A stretch of DNA of 64,000 nt from Protonemura montana (taxonomy: Eukaryota; Arthropoda; Insecta; Plecoptera; Nemouridae), in NCBI GenBank assembly GCA_947568835.1, contig OX387605.1:21580418-21644417 (forward strand), in the 5' to 3' direction. The translations under genes and the position numbers were made by a program. Positions 47,709 through 60,173 of this stretch are shown here, one piece after another. Each line of letters starts with the position of its first letter. Within the stretch, counting starts at the first letter, position 1. The notes under the pieces are model-generated. The model worked only from the letters and a program-made list of their open reading frames with translations, was not told the origin of the DNA and did no database searches.

Positions 47709-50700
47709 ATGGCGGTGACCAGATCGGGTGGACTGACTCAACGTCATGCAAAGTCAACGACAGCAGACTCCGACTCGGAGGTTGAAGAGCCTATTGTGCA
47801 TGAGAAGACACATCCCACGGTGTAAGAGCAAGCAAGTTATAGTAACTGCTGGATTATTGGGATGTGCTTATTGATATTAACAAACCCCAGCTGATTCCTT
47901 GGATTATTTTCATTTTGGCTGGAATGCCAGGGTCTGCACAATCCAAAATTGACATGGAATAAAGCATGCTACATTGTTACACCTAGATTATCTAGAACTG
48001 GTTTCATCTTGAGTTTCTTCATCATTTCTGGGACAAACATGAGACTGAAAATTATCTTCTTTAAACACTGGGTTTCAATGACCTTAACAAATGTTGACAT
48101 ATAAGATTTGTGTAAATTTGTATAGTTTTTTAAATATTTTATTGAAATAGGATAAATCTCAACAGAAACAAAGCAGTGTGCTGACTCCTCAAATTCTTAT
48201 TATATTTCAAAGAGTATAAGCAATTACAAGAAAAATCACAGTTTACCTACAAAACCTACAAAAAACCCCAACGGTTTGGGGTGTTGGAAACACCGGTTCT
48301 CATGAGATTACCAAGTTAAACAACACTGCGCTGAGTCAAGTTTTGGATGGGTGACCAACAAACACATGACCAGTTATGTTCGGGAGAGAGGTTGGAGGGA
48401 TGAAAGTTAGTACAGCAACTTCACTCGCCTTGCTTATCAACCTCTCGACAGCATGGAATTGTGGACGAATTCTGTTGTTCGCGTTGTATCGACCTTCGGA
48501 AGGGACGTTATGCCCCCGTTATGGTGGTCCCCTTGGTGCTTTTTGACAGGAGAAGGCTACGTGCCGGCACCGGGTTTCCTCTTCTCCATTCTAAGCTAGG
48601 TTAGGTTCATCATCATCCTCATCACCATCATCATCATCCACTCATCACCGACGTCATTACCTTTTGTCAAAACAGTGCGTCGTTAAGCTCCACAAATCAA
48701 TCAAACCTACAAAAACCTACAGAAAAGCACTGATACCTTGTGTATTGCAACAAACTGTAACAAAGAAAATTAATAATAGCAATTATATTGCTTGTCCAAT
48801 AGCAATGTGGTGTTCATTTCGCTGTTGCTGGATCTGCTGGCTTTCACGATGATCTTGCCGCTTCTTCCATCACTGCTCGAGCATTATCGCCAAAACGACG
48901 GTCCTGACGGGCTCTATGCATTCCTCAACGACAAGATTCGCTGGTTCCAAGCTTTTGTTGGTGCCCCTGATCGTTTCAGCTCTGTACTTTTTGGAGGTAA
49001 ACATCTAGATCAGGTGTAAGCAATCTATAGAAGTCACGGATGTCATTACAAGTTCCTGGGTGCTTGGAGAGCTAAATGATATTAACTTTGCAACAGAGTA
49101 TGCATATCATGATGTATCAGGGATCGGAATCGGAATTCATTGATATTTTTTTGGAATTGGAATCGGAATTTTTGATTTTACCGAAAAAATTCTATACAAA
49201 ATTAAAACTTTGTCTATGTGGTCTGTGGGCTGAACTAGCTGAGAATAAAACAGATAGGTTGGTAGGTAAACATGTAACTTTGTTTTATCATGGTTATTAG
49301 TAGTATTTTTGTTTCTACTGTGAATTCCAGTCTTTGCAGCTGGTTACTTTCGATGGTTTGATTTTCGGTGCGAAGTCGCGTAGGGCGCCTGTGATAACAC
49401 TATAGTTTCAATCTTGTAGGCGGCTTCTTGACTTTTTGCATTTCTAACTAGTTCAGTTAGACTAACCCCTTTGTCGCGACGAGTTCAAATTTATATAATT
49501 TGTATTTTGATATAGACTGAACAGAACAATTAAAATCAAAATCAACATTTTTACTGTGTGTTTTCTGGAACTGCAAGTTTTCTTTTGAGCTTTCTGGAAT
49601 CGGAATCAGAATTGGAATTTTTACTATTTTGTGTGTGGAATCGGAATCGGAATTTATATTATGTGTCACATGGAATCGAAAAACATAAAATTCCGGTCCC
49701 TGCAATGTACTACCATTCAACATTAACTTTAACATACCTAACACCATAATGAAAAGAACTATGAAGCTAAGATCTTTCAAAGTCTTGATTTGTAGAAAAC
49801 TTGAATAAATACCAGCCCTGACATTTTTTACCTGTACCATGGTTATTTTCTCGCTTTATGTTTTTGCTTGACTTTCCACCAGGTTTTCTCGGATCATTGT
49901 TCTCGCTCCTGCAATTTCTGGCTGCGCCATTAGTTGGCGCTCTTTCCGACGTTTACGGGCGCAAACCTGTACTCCTTGTATGCCTGGTGAGTGACCATTG
50001 TGCCATAAAAACCATTTTGACTTAAGGAATACAAAATTAACCCAATCACTATTCTCTTATAAGTTTAATGTACGCTATAAGAATGACAGCTATAACTTAA
50101 ATTGAACACTGTGTTGTAGTGAGCTACTTGGATTGAAGAAGTAATTTTGTATCCTACTTACTATGTTTGTGGTTTTTCCAGGCAAATTTTGTTTAAGTTC
50201 ATCCATCATCAGTACACAACTATCTCCTTACCCTAACCTTACCACCCCTTACTCATCTTGCTTTGACTTGCAACTTATGAATCCCATAAAAAAATAATGT
50301 GTGTGAGCACCAGCTTAACACTACCTTGGACACAGTTCTAAGAACACTGTCTGTAACTACGCCAACACTGTCTTGGAACTAACATCACTACAACGTAGCA
50401 AGTCATTACATAGTCATCAGAATAACTTTACAATGTTAGTTAAAATTTAAAAAAATATCTAAGAATTATCTTAAGCTAAAAAGACGTTTTAAATTTTTCT
50501 GCGGCTCAGACTGGTATATCAGCGTCGTACGCTCTATGGGCGGTGTCTAGCAGCTTTGCAATTTTCGTGGTTGCTCGTGTGGTGGGTGGCGCAAGCAAGG
50601 GCAATGTCAACCTTGCGATGGCCATCATCGCAGACGTTACCACTCCAGCCACTCGCGGTCGAGGAATGGTAAGTTGGACACTTTGTTGTCTGCTACTTAT

Positions 50701-53700
50701 TTTGTCGAAGGGGGGTAGCCGTTTGGTTTTTGGACCAATATGCCCGATGCAAGAGTTGAATTTATAATGACAATCGTCAAGAAAAATTACAAAATTAATA
50801 GACAAAGAAGGACAGCTAATTAATTTAGAGCTGAAACCTTTGGTGAATTAATTTAAATCTAAAGATTTAATCTTTTACCTATATTTTTAATTCATTTACA
50901 CAGAGCCAAATAAAAACGTTTTAATTGTCCAGCATCTAAAAAAAAACCAATTAACTAAGAATACTTTTGCCTATGACCTCTAAACTTAAATGGCTGGTAG
51001 CTTTGTTGCAGAAACTCTTATTATCTCTTCCAGGCAATGGTAGGAATCGCTTTCTCGGTCGGTTTCATCATCGGCCCGGTAATTGGTGCGCTTTTTGCGC
51101 GATGGTCACACTCCCAATCAGGTGACTGGTTCGTGGTGCCAGCGCTAACAGCGCTGGCGCTGTCGCTGGCCGACCTAGCGTTTGTGGCACTCAAGTTCAA
51201 GGAGTCGCTGCCGCCGAAAAGCCGAGCCAAGTCGTTAGTCGGCGGCGTTACCACTCACGTCCGCTCGTTTGTTTCGCTGGACTCGTTGTTCTTGTTCAGG
51301 GCCGTCGACAAATTGCTACCCTCAGGTTAGTGCTATAGCACGATTGGTGAATAACAGATCAGGTCTGCAGAAATTACTCGTCAAGCTCACTAACTAAAAG
51401 AAAATGTTTTTATATGTGTTTTGAATGGGCCTCCAGATTGTAGCATCCATTTACAATTGGTTGATTTCTTGACTAAACCGTTGTAAAATCAAGTATTTGT
51501 AAATATTATGAATGCTACTAATTGACAGTATATTTAATTATTAGGTAAAGTATGTACATCTTTGGTAGTATAATACATAATCTACATTGTCAAGCGCAGT
51601 GGTTTCAATAGAAATATATATGGTGCAGAATATATTTATAGTTCTAGTATATAAATTTGATTTTTATTCCTTCAGATATTTTTTGGTTTCATTTAGTTTA
51701 GTACCTTATTTTTCTTTATTTCTTTATTCATTCACAAACAGTTTTACTATTTTACCAAATAGCAAAAAAAATGCCTGGGCAGTAATGGCTTTTTGTTGTC
51801 GTATCTTATCCTGCAATGGTACAAACACACTGACACACTGAAGGTACTTGACACACTCTACAAGTTCTTGACCATTTGGGCAAGTTGCCCAAATTCTTGA
51901 TCCCTTTGGGGAATGAAACCCCCTAGCAGTTCTGAGTATCATAGGTTTTGAAGTAAGCAAGCAACATTTTGGAGAAAAAATGTATGTAGCACATTACATC
52001 CTAAAATAAGGTATCCTAGTACAAAAACTATACCTCATATTGCCTCCTAGAATCTCCGATACCATTTGGTTCATTCTTTGCAGGTTTATAATACCCAATG
52101 CTAATACTGGACTGTGGTCAGGATCTAACTGTCCCTTCTATTGCAGAGGTGCGTGAACTTCGGCTGCTGGGAGCTACCTACTTCATCTACCTGTTCCTCT
52201 ACTCGGGGCTGGAGTTCACTTTGACGTTCCTAACGCACCACAAGTTTGGCTACACATCGATGCAGCAAGGCTGGATGTTCTTCGGTATCGGGCTAACGAT
52301 GGCTGTACTGCAGGGGGGATTTGTTCGTCGCCTACCCCCTCACCGGACAAAGCCCACGGCTGTGCTGGTACGGACGTGCGATACGTTTGGTTTAGGGCTT
52401 GGATGCAAATTATTCTGGGAGCTTTAAGATCATGGAGTTTTATTTTCAGAATCAGTTGAAATTTACTATTTGCTCAATTAAAATATCTCTTAAACAGACT
52501 AAAAGTTGACCGAGTTGTAAATAAGCCCTACTTGGTGGACCCAACCCAAGTAGTTCTGCTTCACCCATTTGTAGGAATGCTAGTGTCAAACTCATGCCAC
52601 AGCTTCACGAGAAATTGACCTATCAACATGTTGTTTATGCTCCAGGGCTTGTTCCTGATCATCCCATCGTTTGTCTGCGTTGGGCTGGCGTCGTCGCCCA
52701 TCTTGCTCTACGTTGGCTTGCTGCTCTTCGCTGTCTGTGAGTTGTCTTACGTGGCTCATTTCTAATTGTCCTACTTCCAGCACATTCCATACACACACAC
52801 TAACTCTCTCTCTGTCTGTCTTGAGCTATTTATTTTTATTTTTATTTAAATTTTCTTGTCACATGAGTATGTATGTAACTTCATAGTCATAGCTAACTGT
52901 TTAGTGTGATAGCCATTTTTAACATCTGTCCTTGTTTTTGCCTCAGCCACTGCTATGGTGGTGTCCTGTATGATGGCGTTGGTTTCGCGGTTCGGCGGTC
53001 AGAACCAGAAGGGGGCCGTCACCGGCATCTTCCGCTCGCTGGGGGCTCTTGCGCGGGCGCTGGGTCCCATCGTAGCATCCATCTGTGAGTTAATTGCACG
53101 TCTTTTTTTTTGGTGCGGCGATTGATTTATTTGCAAAAATTTCCCCCCATTCAACGGCTCAAACCTTGGTACTTCAGAATTAGAGCCCAAAGATTTGCAG
53201 AAAAAAAAGAATCTAGTGGGCTGTCTGTCATCAACTTATCTTATGAATGGATCAGCGACGAAATCACTCGAGGACAGTTAATCATAAATAGATATACTGT
53301 CAACCATAAGGGTAGAAATAGAAACGGGGGAGGAGTCCTCGTTGCCTGTAAACAGCATCTCAATGCCGCAAAACAATGGGACGATGACAAGCATGAAATG
53401 CTATGCATAAGAATTGGGGGGAACGACAACTCCACTGTAGCGGTTAGGGGGTATAGATCAGGGCCTAAAGGAGCAGCTTTTCTTGAGTGTCTTGTAAGTA
53501 GGGTAGAAGTGCTAGGACCTGATGTAAGGGTGCTCCTTGCCGGCGACTGTAACTTTCCAGATGTAAAGTGGAACATTAATACCAGGAAACAGGAGGAGTA
53601 ATTCAGTCTCAAGTAAATACAGTTATGGGCATGGGCTTTGAACAACCAGTACTATAGGGCACAAGGGATCTGGGTAATGGCAGATCGGATTTGCTTGACG

Positions 53701-55573
53701 TAGTGTTAGTAAGGCCAATGGATGTGATAATTAAAAGCGAGGCGACATATGGCTCAAGTGACGAGAAGCTGGTGGCTGTAGAAACAGAGAACTGTAGGTT
53801 AACTAAGAAAGGTCAGACAAGTAGAGCAAGACTGGTCTGGCATTATAAAAAGGCAGATAAGGCTGGGCTTAAGCAGAAACTCTGGGATGAATTTGAAAAT
53901 TGGGCACTCGCAGAAGGGTTGGTAGAGGCAAGGTGGACAGAAATGAAGGCAATAATGCGAGCAGCTTGTAAAAGGCGAAAGTTTTTTGAGATATTTTTTT
54001 CACGATTTGGGAATCGAATTGGACTATCACAATTTTATGAGATGTGCTGATTTACCTGGCTATTACACATTTTAAATCGAGAAAAACAATTGTATCTTAA
54101 AAATTGGCACGTTCGTCATCACGAAACTTTCAGATAAGCTTATTTAGTTCTTTGTTGATGTCTTATTAAATTTTTGCTAAGTTGAAAGTAGGGTAAATAT
54201 TTTTTCTTCTCGGTTTATGGAATGTTTGTTCATTAAGGGTAGTTTTTATATTTTTTGGTGTTTTTTTTTTCAATTTTACCCATATTTTTTCAGCTTTCTA
54301 CTGGTGTTTTTATTTTTTTGTTATCGTTCACGGGTCGTTAGCTAGAAGCCCAAATGTCGTGAAAGGCGTACCAAGTGCTAAAGTTCGGACTGCTACTGCG
54401 CATGAACGGTGCGGGACAAAATTTTCAAAAAATTAGTAAAAGTCTGCTCTAAGCCTACTTTATGCACAAGAATACTTTTATTTCACATAAAAGTTGGTCA
54501 GGTTTAATGACGTGTTGATTTTGTTTGGACTATCCCATACATACATAAAACCTGTAAAAACATGCGATTTTTTCCACACAGAGATTCTTTTTCTTATATC
54601 ATAATTTCCTCGCTGTCCCACTCTGAAACTCTCAGAAAATGACGTTTATACCTATAAGCTATCAAATGCAATTTTTTCAAGAAAATCAAAGTACAACTTT
54701 GAAAGGTAACAGAGGGGAAGAAAAAATAAAAAGAGGGAAGGGTGGGATATTAATTTTTTTAATAAACACAATTTCTGTTTTATGAAACAACATTTCAATA
54801 CCTGTTAAGTACATTTTTTTCATTTATCTACCTTTACTACAGTCGACACAATTTGAGAAAGAAAAGCCTTGTGTGCACCCCAAAATTCAGTACCGTCCCG
54901 CTGTTTCGGGGCCGTACTGGGCGAACCGTAAAACAAACAAGTTCCCGGGCGAACTCGGAGGCAAACAAAAAAATTAATCAACAATAGAAATGATGTGGTC
55001 ACCATCGGACCAAGTGTGGTCGATTTCTGAGAGGTGATGGTTTTTTGTTTGGTTGATTTGACATGGAATGACCCCATGTTAACAGTTTTCTTTTCAGTTT
55101 TGTAGCGTTTATGGTGGTAAAGGTGCAAAAAAACAGGACAATGGGTGTGAGAAAGAAAAGGAGAGAGAGCTGAACTTACCAGAAAACTTCTTATTGTAAC
55201 TTCTTATTTTAACCCGATCGTTAAAATTTTGGCTCTTGCCTTTGTTACTGAAGAGGAGGTCCCAGAGAAGTAGTGTGTTCAGGTTACCCATTGAAGGAAG
55301 TCAAATTCAAATTTGAAACTTGTTTGTCTAGTCTAAATAATCACACAAAACTACATTATCCAGGTTGCACTCTAATACGGTGACCCCATTGAAAAAGAAA
55401 TGGATTGCCATCTTTTGAATCAATCAAAAACGTTGCCCAGCATGTAACGACCACATTGGCTGAAGTCTTGCTGCTTTTTAGGCTACTGGGGCATTGGATC
55501 GACAACGACGTACCTTCTCGGTGGTGTTGGCCTCATTGTGCCGTGGCTGATGCTGCTTAAGAGCAAGCCCTAA
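47709..55573 (+). CDS. MFSD10: major facilitator transporter MFSD10 (TETRAN-like)
   Basis: Nine exons: 47709-47821, 48803-48996, 49883-49986, 50510-50668, 51034-51325, 52147-52367, 52646-52736, 52947-53084, 55482-55573. Phases fit; 467 residues (human about 455). After a polar N-terminus with an acidic patch (DSDSEVEEP), the MFS fold begins VVFISLLLDLLAFTMILPLL. Motif A is GALSDVYGRK (residues 121-130). Other family blocks: GGASKGNVNLAMAIIADV, GIAFSVGFIIGPVIGA, YLFLYSGLEFTLTFLTHHKF, and QKGAVTGIFRSLGALARALG near the end. About 12 membrane segments are expected. The vertebrate protein is an organic-anion efflux carrier on endomembranes and plasma membrane; the substrate here is unknown. Introns contain a 5S-SINE, a hAT element and a LINE fragment. 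Confidence 0.95.
48265..48710 (+). mobile_element. 5S-rRNA-derived SINE (SINE3 type)
   Basis: The first ~110 bp follow 5S rRNA: AACACCGGTTCTC, then GATTACCAAGTTAAACAAC (box A region, 5S GATCACCGAAGTTAAGCAAC) and TTTTGGATGGGTGACC (box C region). After this comes a unique body with CCTTGGTGCTTTTTGACAG, GTGCCGGCACCGGG and a CATCATC repeat, ending CACAAATCAATC. Body copies without the head occur at 17410 and 57564. It lies in MFSD10 intron 1. Confidence 0.88.
49118..49702 (-). mobile_element. non-autonomous hAT element, inverted relative of 44983-45680
   Basis: Ends are CAGGGATCGGAATCGG and, reversed, CAGGGACCGGAATTTTATG, with GGAATC repeats beneath both. Flanking 8-mers TGATGTAT (49110-49117) and CAATGTAC (49703-49710) share ATGTA. 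The interior matches 45.2-45.5 kb in reverse, e.g. GAATTCCAGTCTTTGCAGCT and ACTAACCCCTTTGTCGCGAC. MFSD10 intron 2. Confidence 0.8.
53120..54050 (+). mobile_element. LINE fragment: apurinic-like endonuclease domain
   Basis: The frame 53200-53601 reads WISDEITRGQLIINRYTV, NRNGGGVLVACK and VRVLLAGDCNFPDVKW, the motifs of the endonuclease/exonuclease/phosphatase domain that starts LINE ORF2 (family: GDFN.P...W, here with C for F). After a stop the coding continues in another frame from about 53660: NGRSDLLDVVLVRP, then YKKADKAGLKQKLWDEFEN. The reverse transcriptase is absent. The copy is broken at both ends and lies in the last intron of MFSD10. Confidence 0.85.
54290..54430 (-). repeat. interspersed repeat, inverted partner of 12000-12160
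   Basis: The reverse complement contains GTTCATGCGCAGTAGCAGT, AACTTTAGCACTTGG, TTTGGGCTTCTAGCTAACG and AGTAGAAAGCTGAAAAAAT, in the same order as the related blocks at 12.0-12.16 kb. It lies in the last MFSD10 intron, right of the LINE fragment. Confidence 0.65.
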
Positions 55574-57563
55574 TAACTTAGCCCACGAGCTTGCTCTGAA
55601 TCCTCAGCGTTATTGTAAAGAAGCTGTACGAAACACGGTAAGTGACCCGGTTGTGTACTTGCAAGCAGCAAGTCTTGTGGGTTGTTCTTGAGTAATATTA
55701 CTCAAAGTTAGTAAATTCTATTACTAGGCCAGGAACAGTGACCTATTCATGAAATGTGTAATGCTATATCATACCTATTGCATTTATGCCGACGACAAAT
55801 TCAGTAAAAACTGAACCTATTTTGTATAAATGCGGCAAGGCTCTGTTTTTGGAAGCCTCGGGTTTGATTTAAAAAGGAACGGTAACATTATGGACAAGTA
55901 GAGTGGCCAAGTGCTCGGTGAAAGATGCTTCCTAGATGTTTGGAGTGTTCATCGTGCCTGCTTGCTCTTTAACTTTGGGACACTCAGCAACTTTGTGTGG
56001 TGATCACTAAAAGTATTATCCTCTATCCTATTACTCAATTGGTAAGCCTCCTACATCGCAAGACTGAAACGTGCGAGATCATGTTAACGTTTAGACCGAC
56101 ATATTTTGTAACGGGCTGCAATTTATAGTAGGCCTTGTATTGTGCAATAACTACGAAGACCAATGGAAAAAAACAGATAATTTTTGGCATATGAGTGACT
56201 TGCCACCAAAAAAGTTAACATCTTAATTCAAAGAATTGAAAGTATTTTGTTATATAGTGTTATATATCCTTTATTTACCAATTATGTTATTAGACCTAAT
56301 TTATTATTTTTGTATTTAGGAGAATGCTGTACACTTTAAAGATTACATTTATGTTTTTGTTAATGGATTATCAAATTTATAATAATGGTTAATCCGTTCC
56401 AGTTTATCAACGAATTCGATATAGCTAATTTACATTCATGACCTTCTTGTTTATATGCGTGCCCCAGCTTGGCTTCACACCAGGGAAAAGTAACTAAGAA
56501 ATAATACATACAAATTAATAATTTCTTTCCATAAAGTGCCTAAAGGTCAAGGGCTAGATGCAAGAGTATTTCAGTTGAATCTTGCCACATAGCTAGCGTA
56601 TTCCAATCTACTCTATATTTATATTTTATATTCAATTTTGGTGGCTCTTTCCCAATATATTAGCCTATTATGTAGTGTAAATTAGATGACATTCAGGCGT
56701 TTCTTTGGGGAATCAGCCTAACTCATGACCGATTTCACCAATTCCATTTCAATCTTGCTTAATCGACGTTTAAGGGAAAAGGTTTCAGGCCAGAATTGAT
56801 TTTTACCACTAAGCCAACATTTTTAAAGATTTAAAAGAGGAAATAAAGAATATAAGAGGAAATAAAATTGGAGTCTGGAAGTATGAGGGTTTTAAAACTG
56901 TGCTTTTAGGTAAAGTACTTAGTCGCATTCATATTTTTTTTTATTTCTGTCACCAAATATAATGTTTGGAAAGAATCGCAGTGTTAAAAACACATTTTTT
57001 TCTCGTTCTTTGTATGCTGGCTAAATTTTTCAGTTAAAAATTGTAAAAATATTAGTGATTTAAAGCAAATAACTACCATTAAAAATTGACTCAAAATGTC
57101 GTTTAAGGGTGATTTAAACTTGGTTAAATCGGCCATTAGAGTTGAAAAAATATTGTAAAACTGGACCTTACAGCTTGAAGTTGACTTGAGTATTTGATGT
57201 GTATAGTATTAACTATTGTCTATTTTATTAAGATAAAAAACATAGAGAGTAGATTTGTAATGATTTATTATGATTTAAACTACCAAGTTATTTTCAATGA
57301 GAAAATTTTGATTCCAAAACTATTTTAATACAGTGGCTCAAGCTACATTTTGCACATCAATGACACACAGCGGTTTGTCACAACTTTTTTTCAGCAACAC
57401 ACTTTTGTAAGATGAATTGTACTTTTTCATTGTAACATTTGAAAAGAAAACAATAAAATACCAAAATAATAAAGTACTCGTGAGACGTCCGTTGCCTTCA
57501 CTGACTAATGTTTCATTTCAACAGAAAGCAAAACCTATTCCAAAATAAATTAATTTACAACAG

Positions 57564-57720
57564 TCTGTGGCCCCCATTGGTACTCTTCGACAGTAGTAGG
57601 CTACGTGCCAGTTTCTTCACCTCTCCTCTAAACTTCGTCATCCTCACCTTGCCTCATTTACATACATCAATCGCATTAGACCTTGTGCCACAGGAGCTTT
57701 TGTAAAAACACTACAAATCA
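57564..57720 (+). mobile_element. 5S-derived SINE, body fragment
   Basis: GGCCCCCATTGGT, TCTTCGACAG, GGCTACGTGCCAG and TCATCCTCACC, ending in ACACTACAAATCA, follow the order of the 3' body of the SINE at 48265-48710. The 5S-like head is missing. Confidence 0.6.
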
Positions 57721-59164
57721 GTTAATCATGCGTTCGATTCCTCCACTCATGAGAATGAAAAAATTGCATTATAGTTGCAATAAATGAACTATGTGCCATG
57801 GTCTTTTAACAAAAAACTGCTCAATAAAAATCAGTTTCGTTACATTACAAATTCAAAAGTCACCAAGATGAATTATCGGTACCACTGCCAATAAATTGGT
57901 GCTTTGTGGATTGATTTAGTTCATGTTTTTTAGTTACTCGTAACTTTTAATCCGCAAAGTGCACATGAGCTTGATCAGTGGGGATCTGGGGGTCTGGATG
58001 TCGTTGGTCTGACCTCCCAAGATCAGGAACAGGGCCCATGAAGGAATAGAATCAGTTACTTCCTTAAGATAGCAGGAATTGTAATTGTAATTGGCTGCTG
58101 ACAAGTACATGGTATACAGGTAGTATACGTGATACAGGTAATTGATATGATCATTCCTCTCCTTACCCACAGATAAAAATCATGAACTAGAATACGAGCA
58201 ATAGCAAGTGTACGAGTTACATGTGTCCGGTAAGCCCTTTTTATTTTTTTCGTCAATAGGTATTTTTACTTATTGCAGGGCCTGATTATTGAAGCTAAAA
58301 ATGTATTTGAACCAATCTTGTACACTTCATTGAATGAACTATTTGCTCAAGTTTAATGCCAACTATCCATTTTTTCGGAAAAATATGAGCTCATTTCAGG
58401 AATACAACTGCTGTCCACTAGGTAAACATGATAAGTGATATAACCAGAGAAAAGTCTATAATCCAACTCCATCTTCGTGATATGACTCCATGATATCTAT
58501 GAAAACACAAGTGAGATATGACTTATATATTGTGACGGCTGTGGATGCAATCACGGTACTCGGGTGGTGTAGCTCGGACCCGCTTGGCTTCAGGAGAGGT
58601 ACCCGTCACTTAGAGTGCACTCAGGGCACAAAATAAAAAGAAATTGTCCTAGCTAAGAGGGAGGACCCCAACCCACCAACGCCAAATTCAAACGGCATTA
58701 GTAAGCATAAACAGTAAATCAGAGATGTTTGTTTATTAGTGATAATTTGCTGAACAAATGTACTTCCATTTGTGAATTCTAGCAAAAAATTGGATCAGTT
58801 TCATTTAAATTTAGAAAATATCTGGTGAATCTAATATATACAGCGGAAATGGAGTGTTGGAACTTTTGGAATGTTGCGATTGATTGATTGATTTGTTTGT
58901 TGGATTGATTTTCAGATTGTATTCATAGAAATGAATTTGAAGGAAATATGCCAATTGAATCGTCATGCCAACCAACTTGGAAAGCAGTGGTTTAAAACTT
59001 ATCTTAGAAATGGATCGAAAACTTCAAAACTGGGAACCGTTTATAATCTGTCTTAAATCGAATTAGAAACAAAATATTGATCGCCTGAATAGTTTTGTCC
59101 TTTTAGAACCATGTCAAAATGGATAATAACAATCAATAAATAGCTAGGCCTATCACTAAATGTT

Positions 59165-59440
59165 ACAGGATTGGATCTAACAGAAGAGTGTTTTCACTTG
59201 GGCAAACGTATGTGGGTATGTCTAGAGCAACGGACCCATACAATTTGTACATCGTGGCAGATAACAAAGGCGAAACAAAAATTGTTGTGTAGGTACTGCC
59301 AGGTCCTCAAATAAAACTATATTGTCAATAGCTACATATTGTGTGTTAGATAATTTGATATATTTATGTTAAATAGTTTAATTTAACGATAGTTTTAATA
59401 CAAATATCTAAGTCCGAGCAAAGCTGGGTAGGAATACTAG
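59165..59440 (+). mobile_element. Helitron 3' fragment with helicase tail
   Basis: Two overlapping frames give GLDLTEECF, then QTYVGMSRATDPYNLYIVAD followed by NKGETKIVV and a stop. This is the last motif of the Pif1-like helicase of Helitron transposases (pattern GQ.YVALSR....NLYI). About 150 bp on, CCGAGCAAAGCTGGG can form a short hairpin and is followed by CTAG at 59437-59440 and then T, the Helitron 3' signature (insertion between A and T). A frameshift lies between the first two blocks. The 5' part is missing. Confidence 0.8.
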
Positions 59441-60173
59441 TTTATATATAAATTATTAAACTTGGATCTTTCAGTGCCCTTCCCAGTCATTCAATCCTTT
59501 CTGTGCTGCCGATCAAACTGCCGATGGTCTGTTTCAACAAAAAACACACTTCAACACACTTTGCAAAATTGCGCATATTACCTACATAAAAAAAAGAAAT
59601 GCACAAAATCAAGTTGTATCTTCAAACTTAAAGACAGTCTAAGATTCAATATTGTTTATTCAAATATAAATTATAAAGTATAAAACATAACTTACGTTCT
59701 TCCCGGATGAGCTACAAACGGAATCGAAATTAATTGTACTCGGACATTTCTGCACTTTTTGCGCGGCCGTACAATGCGTACTTCTTAGAACCATCTTCAC
59801 TCGCGTCTCGTTTTCAAAAATCAAAGGCAAAAAATCCAAGATGGAAGGATTTAAAGAGGGCAGATAGCGTCTTGCCTCTTCAAAGAGATTTGCGATAACC
59901 TACACCTGAAGGTATACCTCGTCTTTGTAAAGTAATATGGACTTATACAATTAGCGACACAATAGCGAAACATTTTACTACTACTTTAAACGACAAGAAG
60001 GATCGAAAAATGTGCGAACTTGTTCACCTAATGTCATGAATGTTTTGAGAAGGTTGCAGGAATTAATGAGCTCGTTTTATAATAACGACAGTTATTATTA
60101 ATAATAACAACTGACAGATTTCTTTCATTCACTGTTCTAGATCCATACTTCTCATCTCGGCTGTTCATTTGCC

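Larger units (their letters stand above)
55574..60173. other. intergenic, MFSD10 to BTB gene
   Basis: About 4.6 kb, AT-rich, with no gene recognised. It includes the MFSD10 3' UTR, a 5S-SINE body fragment (57564-57720) and a Helitron 3' fragment (59165-59440). The right 400 bp, from about 59.7 kb, is less AT-rich and is the likely promoter and 5' UTR of the BTB gene. Confidence 0.5.

Noticed and set aside
48265..48380. Free-standing 5S rRNA gene
   Set aside because: Box regions are mutated and the sequence continues into a repeated SINE body, so it is a 5S-derived SINE.
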